From DASPRG01 sp963796125 (GTDB lineage Bacteria > Nitrospirota > Thermodesulfovibrionia > Thermodesulfovibrionales > SM23-35), in assembly GCA_963796125.1 (NCBI GenBank), contig CAWCKM010000062.1, positions 1 through 8,742 of the forward strand: a stretch of DNA of 8,742 bases, given 5' to 3'. A program made the position numbers and the translations under genes. Shown here piece by piece: positions 1 to 6,147 of the stretch. The notes below the pieces were generated by a model that made no database searches, had not been told where the DNA came from, and worked only from the letters and a program-made list of their open reading frames with translations. Position 1 is the stretch's first letter, and each line of letters opens with the position of its first letter.

Positions 1-336
1 TTATTCGGAGAATTCAGTCAGACGTTGCTCTCCTTTTTTCAATTCAGGAGCTACTGGAAGGAAGTTGCATGGGCTGTAGGTAAGATCGCAGCAACAAAGC
101 CAAAGCTGGTTAAGTACTCACACCGGGCCCTCAGTTCATTATTAAGTGATCCAGACCCTTCTGTGCGAGGACATGCTGTGTGGGCTCTGGGTAATCTTGG
201 ATATAATGATGTTATCGATGAATTAAAAAAACTTCAAACAGATGATCAACTGCTTTTTCTCTATAGAGAAGGAGAATTAAAGGAAGTAACAGTTGCTCAA
301 TTAGCAACAGAGGCAGTTGAAAAGCTCAGTCAATGA
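1..336 (+). CDS. HEAT-repeat protein, 3' part (starts before the window)
   Basis: The frame is open from base 1 (first codons Leu-Phe-Gly-Glu-Phe) to a TGA at 334-336, so 111 residues of the C-terminal part are visible and the true start lies upstream. An in-frame TTG at 25 exists, but nothing supports it as a start because the coding-like sequence continues before it. The segment around DPDPSVRGHAVWALGNLG is a clear HEAT/PBS-lyase-like helical repeat (Asp-Pro turn, Val-Arg, Ala-x-x-Ala-Leu-Gly), and a second helix pair (YWKEVAWAVGKIA) precedes it. From memory the pattern resembles the DVU0298-type HEAT proteins of sulfate reducers; that link is not verified. HEAT repeats are usually protein-binding scaffolds, and no catalytic residue is visible. 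The stop overlaps the next gene's start (ATGA), which implies translational coupling and a shared transcript with the kinase-like gene. Confidence 0.75.
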   Translation, partial: LFGEFSQTLLSFFQFRSYWKEVAWAVGKIAATKPKLVKYSHRALSSLLSDPDPSVRGHAVWALGNLGYNDVIDELKKLQTDDQLLFLYREGELKEVTVAQLATEAVEKLSQ

Positions 337-1010
337 GCAAACCCTTCATACGATATCTTGTTTCTTCACCCCATGGTGATATCCCTGCAGATGAGAATAA
401 ATGGGATTTACCTTTGGAAGGCGATGAACTAAGAACCCCTTACAGGATATACTTCCATACTATAAGAGATTTTCTGTCCAAAGACGATTTCAAACCATTA
501 CTTTCTTCAATCTCTCAACAGCACGGAAAAGAGATTCGTCTCAATGAAGTCGATGAAATTGTTATCCGTACGGAGAAGCACGGCCTGTTATATCATCCTG
601 CCAGCATCGAGTTCATGTTGAAAGGGGATAAACTAAAACTCGGTTTAAATGTAGCTGTTACAGATGTGGGAAGGCATTGGTTAAGGGCAGAATGGGATGT
701 CCTTCAGAAATTACGTTCAAAATATGATTATCCCTACTTACCAAAGGCACACATGTTCAGCGATTTCTGTCGTATGTCATTCCTTCTGGAAGACTGGTTT
801 GAGGGATATCATGAGTTCCATATCTCGAAAGACCAGGATGGCAACCACAGGTTAAAACTCTGGGACTTCCAAGACGGGTATAAATACCCGTCTCCTGAAC
901 AAAGTTTTGACATATACAGGCAGGCATCAAAGATTCTTACTCTTTACTATGACCCCGATGATTTCAGCGAGATCTTCCCCTGGCGTCACGAGCAGGGGAT
1001 TTTGTTGTGA
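333..1010 (+). CDS. Hypothetical kinase-like protein, N-terminal fragment as encoded
   Basis: This is the uninterrupted frame as it stands: 225 residues, ending with the out-of-place EQGILL just before the TGA. The last six residues (220-225) probably do not belong to the native protein, because the neighbouring frame gives AGDFVVK there. Translation is probably coupled to the HEAT gene through the ATGA overlap; no convincing Shine-Dalgarno lies ahead of the start (only GAAAAG about 14 bases upstream). The fragment is soluble-looking and rich in aromatic residues and Asp/Glu, with no signal peptide or membrane segment. If the interruption is real, this truncated product lacks about 140 C-terminal residues, including the presumed active-site HxxGD-like block. 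Confidence 0.6.
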   Translation: MSKPFIRYLVSSPHGDIPADENKWDLPLEGDELRTPYRIYFHTIRDFLSKDDFKPLLSSISQQHGKEIRLNEVDEIVIRTEKHGLLYHPASIEFMLKGDKLKLGLNVAVTDVGRHWLRAEWDVLQKLRSKYDYPYLPKAHMFSDFCRMSFLLEDWFEGYHEFHISKDQDGNHRLKLWDFQDGYKYPSPEQSFDIYRQASKILTLYYDPDDFSEIFPWRHEQGILL

Positions 1011-1013
1011 AAT

Positions 1014-1442
1014 ATAGAAGAAACAATTGATGTTCGCCTCACTACAGCAAGGCGATATGAGCCTTTCATCGGCTTTGCAGACCGAAACACATTGAATCCC
1101 CTTTTATCCCTCTGTTATTACCTGATGAACCTGACTATACGGATGCGTCTGGATAAATTAGACGGATTGGGTGAAATTGTATGGATAGAGGATAGATGTG
1201 TCGAAGCAACGCTTCGGGGATTTTTCGATGCTCTTACATTAAAGGGAGATGTCACAAATTCTATCGGGAATACTGAAGGTTTTTTGACGCTACTGCTGTC
1301 ATTCAGCGTCAATGATCTAAAAACTCTTGTCAATCCTCTCCTTGAGCAATACAGGGGGACCGGAGACTTTTCTGCAGTTATACCGAATTTAGATAAGCAT
1401 ATAGAGGAACTATACGTTACTCTTCAAAATCTCCCTTTATAA
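1014..1442 (+). pseudogene. Kinase-like protein, C-terminal fragment after the TGA
   Basis: The frame reads from IEETIDVRLTTARRYEPF through a helical segment with repeated Leu and Arg-Met-Arg-Leu-Asp-Lys-Leu-Asp to a TAA at 1440-1442. It is the same frame as the upstream fragment. The only possible internal start is a TTG at 1092, with no ribosome site before it and with coding-like sequence continuing upstream of it. An independent gene is therefore unlikely. The frame has stayed open for 143 codons after the interruption, which argues for a recent mutation or a sequence error. The last 26 bases overlap the 3' end of the convergent YkgJ-type gene, and no terminator separates the two. Confidence 0.6.
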
Positions 1443-2061
1443 GTGTTTCAAAGGGCATTCTGATAACTCTCGAGAGGGGTAACATAAGAGTTGCTTTCCC
1501 TGGATGGGTAGAACCTACCTTTTTAAAAAGCTCCTCAGATAGTTTACAAAGTTCATTATAAATTTTATAAAGTTTCACCGTCGGGTATGTGACTTTTTCC
1601 TGGAAACCTGAGATATTACAGACATATGAACGCTCCTTATCACCAGTCATCAGACTAAAAGGCACCCCATAGATGCGGCAGATAATCGGCCGTTTATCAT
1701 AAAGTGAGCATTCTTCCCTGTCTGATAAAAACGGGCATCGCACTCTCTGTTTCCCCAACCCATATACTTTCATCTCAGGTTTATCTTCAAAAATCTTGAG
1801 CCTATCTTTTGCCTTCACTGTCTCAGTATCTGCCTTTTCTGCTCTCCGCAGGATATCCCTTCTCACTTTTCTTTCCATGCGATTGAAATGATAATTGATA
1901 AAAGCAGCCTCCATGGGAAAAACACCGAAAACAGCATGACAGCAATCACAACAGTGAATTCTGCACTTCACACTTAAAGGATATTTTTCCAGGATTGTTT
2001 TAAAGAGATGGTCAGCCTTTCGGGTTTCAAGGACGTATTTCGAAAAGAGATCATCCAGCAT
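1417..2061 (-). CDS. YkgJ-type cysteine-cluster protein
   Basis: The 214-residue protein carries a CxxxCxxCC motif at residues 33-41 (Cys33, 37, 40 and 41, with an extra Cys38). Further cysteines at 109, 118, 128 and 148 include the block RCPFL...ECSLYDKRPIICRIYGVPF. This is the signature of the CxxCxxCC (YkgJ/UPF0153) family, proposed to bind zinc or iron; the biochemical function is poorly known. There is no signal peptide, so it is probably cytoplasmic. The ATG at 2061-2059 shares one base with the stop of the upstream TPR gene (TGATG), so the two are almost certainly co-transcribed and translationally coupled. No separate ribosome site stands out. In this genome the protein could serve metal handling or cysteine-ligated cluster chemistry, but nothing in the sequence ties it to sulfite reductase. 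The 3' end overlaps the convergent kinase-like gene. Confidence 0.85.
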   Translation of the reverse strand: MLDDLFSKYVLETRKADHLFKTILEKYPLSVKCRIHCCDCCHAVFGVFPMEAAFINYHFNRMERKVRRDILRRAEKADTETVKAKDRLKIFEDKPEMKVYGLGKQRVRCPFLSDREECSLYDKRPIICRIYGVPFSLMTGDKERSYVCNISGFQEKVTYPTVKLYKIYNELCKLSEELFKKVGSTHPGKATLMLPLSRVIRMPFETLIKGDFEE

Positions 2062-2696
2062 CAGGGGTTATCTTTCTTTCGATGAGGCTCTAAGAGCTTT
2101 AAAAACTCGGGGTGTACTTCAAAGCCTAACTCTACCGCTTTGTCACAGTTCTTAATTGCTTCATCAAAGTCGGCTTTGAGAAAATAAGCATTTGCCAGAT
2201 TGTTGAAGCCGAGAGAAAAATCCGGAGCCAAAACCAACATTTTCTTGTTTGCCTCAATAGACTTTTCTATATCCCCCTTTTGAAGGTAAGCATTGGCGAG
2301 ATTGCACATCGCTTGAACAATCTCGGGATTTAATTTTAGGGCTTTCTCTAATGCCTCTATTGCTTCATCAGGCTTACCCATTTGAAGGTAAACAAACCCA
2401 AGATTCGAATATCCTCTCGCATACCTTGGTTCTATCTCTATAGCCTTCAGATTCGCCTTGATGACTTTCTCAAGGTCACCTTCTTTGAAATAGATATATC
2501 CTAAATTAACAAAGGACTCAAACATGCGCCCGCCGGTATCGATGGACTCTTCGAATGCCTCTATTGCCTCATCAAACTTGCCCTGATTCATGTAGGTTAC
2601 CCCTAAATTATAGAGAGCAGAAGCACATTCCGGCTTTTCCTGGAGTCGTTTCTTCTGTTCAGTGATAAACTGCTCAATATTCTTTGGGTCTTCCAT
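2061..2696 (-). CDS. Tetratricopeptide-repeat (TPR) protein
   Basis: The 211-residue protein is almost entirely TPR repeats. About five consecutive 34-residue units lie near residues 25-58, 59-92, 93-126, 127-160 and 161-194, each with the usual pattern (ALYNLGVTYMNQGKFDEAIEAF, GYSNLGFVYLQMGKPDEAIEAL). A short helical N-terminal cap (MEDPKNIEQFITEQKKRL) and a charged C-terminus complete it. TPR arrays bind other proteins; no partner can be named. I chose the ATG at 2696-2694. An in-frame TTG at 2732 would add 12 Cys-rich residues encoded by the terminator tail and promoter region, which is implausible. No Shine-Dalgarno precedes the ATG, but TATACT lies 9 bases upstream of it, so a near-leaderless transcript is possible. 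It is the first gene of a two-gene unit with the YkgJ-type gene. Confidence 0.85.
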   Translation of the reverse strand: MEDPKNIEQFITEQKKRLQEKPECASALYNLGVTYMNQGKFDEAIEAFEESIDTGGRMFESFVNLGYIYFKEGDLEKVIKANLKAIEIEPRYARGYSNLGFVYLQMGKPDEAIEALEKALKLNPEIVQAMCNLANAYLQKGDIEKSIEANKKMLVLAPDFSLGFNNLANAYFLKADFDEAIKNCDKAVELGFEVHPEFLKLLEPHRKKDNP

Positions 2697-2705
2697 AAGG
2701 CAAAT

Positions 2706-2734
2706 AGTATAACATGTATACAAACAAAACAAAA
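2706..2734 (-). promoter_or_regulatory. Candidate promoter for the TPR-YkgJ unit
   Basis: On the minus strand TATACT (plus 2706-2711) is a good -10 element. A poor -35 candidate, TTTTGT, lies 17 bases upstream, and TTGTTT lies 15 bases upstream. The start site would fall only 2-3 bases before the TPR ATG. The element sits in the T-rich tail of the dsr terminator, so the downstream unit would begin just where the dsr transcript ends. The weak -35 keeps confidence low. Confidence 0.35.
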
Positions 2735-2762
2735 CGGGTGGATAGGTAAACTATCCACCCGT
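2721..2762 (-). terminator. Intrinsic terminator of the dsrABD operon
   Basis: Bases 2734-2745 and 2751-2762 form a perfect 12-base inverted repeat (ACGGGTGGATAG / CTATCCACCCGT) with a 5-base loop. Read on the minus strand it is followed at once by TTTTGTTTTGTTTG (2734 down to 2721), the classic U-rich tail. It lies about 54 bases after the dsrD stop, so it ends the dsr transcript before the TPR gene. On the plus strand the run after the stem is not T-rich enough to be a good terminator. Confidence 0.9.
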
Positions 2763-2815
2763 CTTTAACTTCCGTCTGAACTACTTCACAGAGATATGCT
2801 TCTTATTTCTCTGTC

Positions 2816-3073
2816 TTACGTTCCGCCAGTGTCACCTGATTTTTCAACAGATAGGCCTCTTCCTTTCAACCCGTACATGGTGGAGCTCCCTGTTGAAAAT
2901 AATTCCAAAACACCCTCCATCACCATCGCAGAGGCTACACTTTTTACTTCTGATGCACCGGTGGTCGGGATAACCTTCTTCACGCCTTCAAGCATATCCT
3001 TGAAATAGAACTTGGTTTTTGCGCCTTTTGAGGCATAGTCAATAATAGCCTGCCTGACTTCTTCCTTTCCCAT
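2816..3073 (-). CDS. dsrD: DsrD, small winged-helix protein of dissimilatory sulfite reduction
   Basis: The 85-residue protein has the DsrD hallmarks: KTKFYFKDMLEG near residues 20-31, EVKSVASAMVMEGVLELFSTGSSTMYGLKGRG near 42-73, then a short polar tail. It is slightly longer than the 78-residue Desulfovibrio protein. DsrD folds as a winged helix and has been reported as an allosteric activator of DsrAB in sulfite reduction. It is found mainly in reductive-type sulfite and sulfate reducers and is largely absent from sulfur oxidisers, so it supports a reductive direction here. The ATG at 3073-3071 is preceded by AGAGGAGA with a 7-base gap; that ribosome site lies against the dsrB stop. Third gene of the operon, 16 bases after dsrB. 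I see no truncation or unusual residue. Confidence 0.95.
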   Translation of the reverse strand: MGKEEVRQAIIDYASKGAKTKFYFKDMLEGVKKVIPTTGASEVKSVASAMVMEGVLELFSTGSSTMYGLKGRGLSVEKSGDTGGT

Positions 3074-3089
3074 AATTCGCTCTCCTCTC

Positions 3090-4268
3090 TTATATACCGC
3101 CTACAGCCTTGGATACAGCCCAGGCGTGCTCAGTGAACTTGAATTGTGTAGTTGTCCTGTATGTATCCACGGCAAGGCGATAGTCATCTAAGCTCTTTTC
3201 TGTAAAAGGTATACCTGTTTTCTCAAAGAATCTCTCCCAGCCAATGCGTGCTGCCCAGTCGCCAAGCCTTTCATACTTTTTCGCATCCTTTGCATACACT
3301 TCTACGATATGCTTGACAACATCTGTTACCTCAGGCCAACGCGGCATATTGTTCGGCAACCAGGGAATAACAATCTTCGAGAATTTCGGTGTGCTTATGC
3401 GATTGGATATCTTCCCGCCTACCAAGATGGCAATGCCGTCTCCAGCACTATCAGCTAAAGGTAGAGCCATACACATGGTATAGCAGTTCCCGCAATACAT
3501 ACACTTTTCGTTATTGATTGTTACGCTCTTTGTTCCCTCAGGAGTCGTATATGGCTTAATTGCATAGAGCGGACATGCAGCAATCACGAGTGGAATCTCA
3601 CAAACCTTTCCTAAAACCGCATGGTCAATAGCAGGGGGCTTGCGGTGATAACCCAAGAGAGCAATATCAGAGCAGTGAACAGCACCACACATGTTGAGGC
3701 AGCAAGCCAGAGCAACCCTCAGCTTGGCCGGCAGTTTCATGGATTTAAAATGGTCAAATAACACATCAGCAGTCGCCTTTACCGGACCGGATGCATCGGT
3801 CGCAGGGGTATGACAGTGAAGCCAGCCTTGAGTATGCACGATGTTTGTAATACCAAATCCCGTGCCGCCAGTGGGGAATTTATAAGAGCCTGCAGAATAC
3901 TTCCTGCTATCTAAGTCCTTCTTTAATGCGCGGGCAGTGTCTTCCTTGTCTGTAATGAACTCAATGTTATTTCTCGTTGTCCATCTTACATATCCGTTGC
4001 AATATTTATCCGCTATATCACAGATCTCACGGATATACTCTACAGTACACACTCTTGGTGCAGCAGCCCTTACAGTATAAGCCTTCTCCCCTGTCTCAGA
4101 GACATGTACCAATAATCCCGGCTCCAGTATCCTGTGAGAGAGCCACTTTCCAAAATTCCTCCTGATAACAGGCGGTTGAAACTGTTCAAAGCGTTGCGGG
4201 CCGATATCGGTAATTCTGTTCTCCAGCGACTTTTTAGGATCAAAATAACCAAATTTACCTTTCGACAT
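3090..4268 (-). CDS. dsrB: Dissimilatory sulfite reductase beta subunit DsrB
   Basis: This 392-residue protein is the beta subunit of the cytoplasmic alpha2beta2 siroheme enzyme that reduces sulfite during anaerobic respiration. Visible marks are HTQGWLHCHTPATDASG (147-161), the cluster/siroheme loop ACCLNMCGAVHCSD (188-201, with Cys190-x3-Cys194 and Cys199), Cys232, and an inserted ferredoxin domain CMYCGNCYTMC (Cys256, 259, 262, 266) for a second [4Fe-4S] cluster. The C-terminal half contains the conserved KYERLGDWAARIGWERFFE block and ends about 15 residues past the usual FKF/FKW end. I chose the ATG at 4268-4266: AAGGAGG lies 6 bases upstream (4281-4275), and MSKGKFGYFDPKK matches a normal DsrB N-terminus. 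A longer in-frame start at 4319 would overlap dsrA and is not needed. The gap to dsrA is 19 bases. Confidence 0.97.
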   Translation of the reverse strand: MSKGKFGYFDPKKSLENRITDIGPQRFEQFQPPVIRRNFGKWLSHRILEPGLLVHVSETGEKAYTVRAAAPRVCTVEYIREICDIADKYCNGYVRWTTRNNIEFITDKEDTARALKKDLDSRKYSAGSYKFPTGGTGFGITNIVHTQGWLHCHTPATDASGPVKATADVLFDHFKSMKLPAKLRVALACCLNMCGAVHCSDIALLGYHRKPPAIDHAVLGKVCEIPLVIAACPLYAIKPYTTPEGTKSVTINNEKCMYCGNCYTMCMALPLADSAGDGIAILVGGKISNRISTPKFSKIVIPWLPNNMPRWPEVTDVVKHIVEVYAKDAKKYERLGDWAARIGWERFFEKTGIPFTEKSLDDYRLAVDTYRTTTQFKFTEHAWAVSKAVGGI

Positions 4269-4274
4269 AATTAA

Positions 4275-4281
4275 CCTCCTT
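4275..4281 (-). promoter_or_regulatory. Ribosome binding site of dsrB
   Basis: AAGGAGG on the minus strand stands 6 bases before the ATG at 4268 and 6 bases after the dsrA stop. It decides the dsrB start against the longer frame that would begin inside dsrA. Confidence 0.9.
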
Positions 4282-4287
4282 GTATAT

Positions 4288-5721
4288 TTATCTCGGATGT
4301 CTGCTTCTATAATCTTCAACGTCCCTTACCCATCCACCAGGAACCTCTGACTCCTTGAAGAAGACGTACGGATTGGAACGGGGCTCTTTTACCATCTGAG
4401 GCATAGGCGGAATACCGAGTACCTCTATGAACGTCTTCAGGCTCACCCGTTGAATAGTTTCACCAATGCGCTCACGGTTCTTACCTTCTTCTGTCCACCA
4501 GTCAAAGACCTTTCTTACAAGGCCCTTGATGCTATCATACGGCTTGTTCGCATACATGAAGGGTATTGTCATAAGCGCTAACTGTGCACCCTCCAAGATT
4601 GGCGCCTTTGCACCGAAGAGGATACTCAAGCCCTGATCAGCACCCACTCTCAACGCCTCGGGCATGGCATCAATACAATGCATGCAGCGGTTACATTCTG
4701 CGTTGTTAATGCTAAGTTTTTTGCCATCCCACTGCATACATTCTGTCGGACAGAGGTCAATTATTTCCTCCTGAATATTGAAGGGTCCCCAATCTGCCTG
4801 TACCGCTCCTCCGTTCCGTGGGATTTCTCCACCCACATATGCCTTTACTGCGTCATGATTAATCCTGATATCATCCTTCCAGGTACCGATATACGCCATA
4901 TCTGACCGCGCAATAGAGGCAGTACAGCAATTGGGACATCCATCAAACTTAAACTTGAATTTATACGGGAAAGCCGGCCTGTGCAGCTCATCCTGAAATG
5001 TCATGGTCAAGTCATAGCAGAGGTCATTGGTATCATAGCAGGCAAACTCACACCGTGATTTTCCAATGCAGTCGGAGGGGGTGCGGAGGTTTCCACCCGA
5101 ACCACCTAAATCAACACCCAGATCATGAGTAAGATCAAAAAATAGAGGCTCCAACTGCTCTGTAATAGAGCCCAAAATGACCATGTCACCGGTAGAACCA
5201 TGCAGATTTGTGATGCCACTACCACGGTATTCGCATATGTCACAAAAACTCCTTAGCCAATCGGTCGTATAAAACTTGGCACTGGGTTGATTGACTCGAA
5301 TGGTGTGGAAATGAGCAACAGCCGGGAATTTAGCCTGCTGGTCAGAATAACGGCCTATTACACCGCCACCATAACCGAGAACACCAACGATACCGCCATG
5401 TTTCCAGTGGGTTTCACCCTCTTTATAGGAAAGCTCAACCTGTCCCAGCAAATCTTCACAAACATCCATAGGGATCAATAAATTATCCTGCCCAAGCTTC
5501 TTTCTATGAAGCGCCTCTCTCTTCAGGTCGCTCACAAAACTGGGGAAGGGACCCTTTTCCAGCTCGTCTAACATCGGGGTAGCATGCTTAATCTTAAAGT
5601 TTTTCAGCTCTTCTTCCGTGTAATTCTTGAGCTGTTCATCCGAAAAAGTTCTTATATCTTTGTAAGTTCTGTGTCCGGCTACTTCCTTATCCCACAAATG
5701 CTCTTGACCTTCAATTCCCAT
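4288..5721 (-). CDS. dsrA: Dissimilatory sulfite reductase alpha subunit DsrA
   Basis: The 477-residue protein is the alpha subunit of DsrAB. Motifs in order are THWKHGGIVGVLGYGGGVIGRY (105-125), GSGITNLHGSTGDM (167-180), DLGGSGGNLRTPSDCIGKSRCEFACYD (204-230, Cys218-x5-Cys224), the paired cluster/siroheme block FKFDGCPNCCTASIARSDM (257-275, Cys262-x3-Cys266), and a ferredoxin domain with Cys324, 328, 343, 346 and 349. The C-terminus NPYVFFKESEVPGGW...EDYRSRHPR is typical. It is about 40 residues longer than Desulfovibrio DsrA. The extra part is N-terminal (residues 1-44), before KHATPMLDELEKGPFPSF, where family members often begin. The start at 5721 is nevertheless well supported by AAGGAGGT 5 bases upstream, and no Met lies near residue 44 except Met50, inside the conserved segment. 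Cys265 replaces the Asp or Gly usual in CPN-D/G-C. First gene of the operon. Confidence 0.97.
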   Translation of the reverse strand: MGIEGQEHLWDKEVAGHRTYKDIRTFSDEQLKNYTEEELKNFKIKHATPMLDELEKGPFPSFVSDLKREALHRKKLGQDNLLIPMDVCEDLLGQVELSYKEGETHWKHGGIVGVLGYGGGVIGRYSDQQAKFPAVAHFHTIRVNQPSAKFYTTDWLRSFCDICEYRGSGITNLHGSTGDMVILGSITEQLEPLFFDLTHDLGVDLGGSGGNLRTPSDCIGKSRCEFACYDTNDLCYDLTMTFQDELHRPAFPYKFKFKFDGCPNCCTASIARSDMAYIGTWKDDIRINHDAVKAYVGGEIPRNGGAVQADWGPFNIQEEIIDLCPTECMQWDGKKLSINNAECNRCMHCIDAMPEALRVGADQGLSILFGAKAPILEGAQLALMTIPFMYANKPYDSIKGLVRKVFDWWTEEGKNRERIGETIQRVSLKTFIEVLGIPPMPQMVKEPRSNPYVFFKESEVPGGWVRDVEDYRSRHPR

Positions 5722-5726
5722 CTTCT

Positions 5727-5734
5727 ACCTCCTT
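5727..5734 (-). promoter_or_regulatory. Ribosome binding site of dsrA
   Basis: AAGGAGGT on the minus strand is 5 bases before the ATG at 5721. A near-perfect site here supports the long N-terminal form of DsrA. Confidence 0.9.
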
Positions 5735-5748
5735 ATCATAATAGTATC

Positions 5749-5777
5749 GTAGTAAGTTGTACCATTTCTCCTATCAA
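5749..5777 (-). promoter_or_regulatory. Weak candidate promoter of dsrA
   Basis: On the minus strand TTGATA (5777-5772; 5 of 6 to the -35 consensus) is followed after 17 bases by TACTAC (5754-5749; 3 of 6 to the -10 consensus). The start site would fall about 20 bases before the ATG, leaving room for the ribosome site. The -10 is poor, so a regulator or another promoter further upstream may be needed. Confidence 0.3.
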
Positions 5778-5916
5778 AAGGAACTTCTAACTTTCCACCC
5801 CCCTCCTGTCTGGAAATTATCTAATACGTATACCTCGGACATCGTTTTTTAAAAAAACTGTAAAGCCGATATCTTCCAGTATTAGGACCTCTTTAACTTT
5901 ACCTGGCAAGATAGGA

Positions 5917-5946
5917 TTTACACTAACTTGGGTTCATAACTATAAA
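5917..5946 (+). promoter_or_regulatory. Sigma70-type promoter toward bamA
   Basis: TTTACA (5917-5922; 5 of 6 to consensus) and TATAAA (5941-5946; 5 of 6) are separated by 18 bases. Transcription would start near 5953, giving a 5' leader of roughly 195 bases before the bamA start at 6148. It is the best promoter match I see in the divergent region. Confidence 0.55.
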
Positions 5947-6147
5947 TAACTTTTTTCTGTTTGTCAAGAGGAATTTGGGGCAAGATTTGGAGTACGTAAT
6001 ACTAAAATTATGGCTTTAGGTTAATCTTCAGTTACCGGCCATTGAGTTATGCGCTTAAAGCTTTTCCCTTTGGACAGCTTCATCATAATTGCCATTAATT
6101 TCTGTTTACTTTCTTCCTCTAAGAGATGCTATACTACTAATCCAAAA

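Larger units (their letters stand above)
333..1442 (+). pseudogene. Kinase/phosphotransferase-like protein, interrupted by TGA (double frameshift or sequence error)
   Basis: One gene of about 370 codons appears to run from the ATG at 333 to the TAA at 1440-1442, but the TGA at 1008-1010 interrupts it. The same frame continues after the stop, with good protein sequence and no further stop. Around the TGA, bases 992-1012 read AGDFVVK in the third frame. If one base were restored near 990 and one removed near 1013, the product would read WRHxAGDFVVKIEETIDVRL without interruption. Visible blocks are an N-terminal region, a conserved GRHWLRAEWDVLQKL helix (residues 113-127), a hinge-like LLEDWFEGYHEF (151-162), LWDFQDGY (176-183), the broken FPWRH..AGDF block, and a helical C-terminal part (LNLTIRMRLDKLDG-like). 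This layout loosely recalls kinase or phosphotransferase folds (helix-C Glu, hinge, H..GD and DF.DG elements). That is inference; I do not recognise a named family. Start: ATG overlaps the preceding TGA. Confidence 0.65.
5722..6147. other. Divergent intergenic region between dsrA and bamA
   Basis: These 426 bases separate the two divergent operons. They hold the dsrA ribosome site and weak promoter at the left, a T6A7 tract at 5845-5857 that may bend DNA, the bamA promoter at 5917-5946, and a leader of about 195 bases before the bamA ATG. An ATG at 6049 opens in frame with bamA, but it has no ribosome site. I see no clear riboswitch, RNA gene or strong terminator here. Confidence 0.7.

Noticed and set aside
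1008..1060. TGA at 1008 as a selenocysteine codon with the CGCCT...AGGCG hairpin (1035-1054) as its SECIS element
   Set aside because: The stem has only 5 pairs and a 10-base loop about 24 bases downstream, without the usual bacterial SECIS loop. The AGDFVVK reading in the other frame explains the site better.
1467..1476. Palindrome CTCTCGAGAG as an operator or terminator
   Set aside because: It is inside the YkgJ-type coding region, has no T-run and no second copy nearby; chance is sufficient.
2697..2732. Upstream TTG start for the TPR gene, adding 12 residues (FCLYTCYTICL)
   Set aside because: It lies in the terminator tail and promoter-like sequence, lacks a ribosome site and is Cys-rich and unlike a TPR cap.
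4269..4319. Longer start for dsrB beginning inside dsrA
   Set aside because: The start at 4268 has a perfect AAGGAGG and a typical DsrB N-terminus; the extra residues are dsrA read in another frame.
2796..5790. Open frames on the plus strand opposite dsrD, dsrB and dsrA
   Set aside because: They lie antisense to well-identified genes, have no ribosome sites and no recognisable protein features.
5742..6003. TACGTA-containing segments (near 5742, 5825 and 5992) as repeated operator sites
   Set aside because: They share only a short core and differ in spacing and flanks; no consistent inverted repeat emerges.
6049..6147. Earlier in-frame ATG for bamA, adding 33 residues
   Set aside because: No ribosome site, and the extension precedes a complete canonical signal peptide that begins at 6148.
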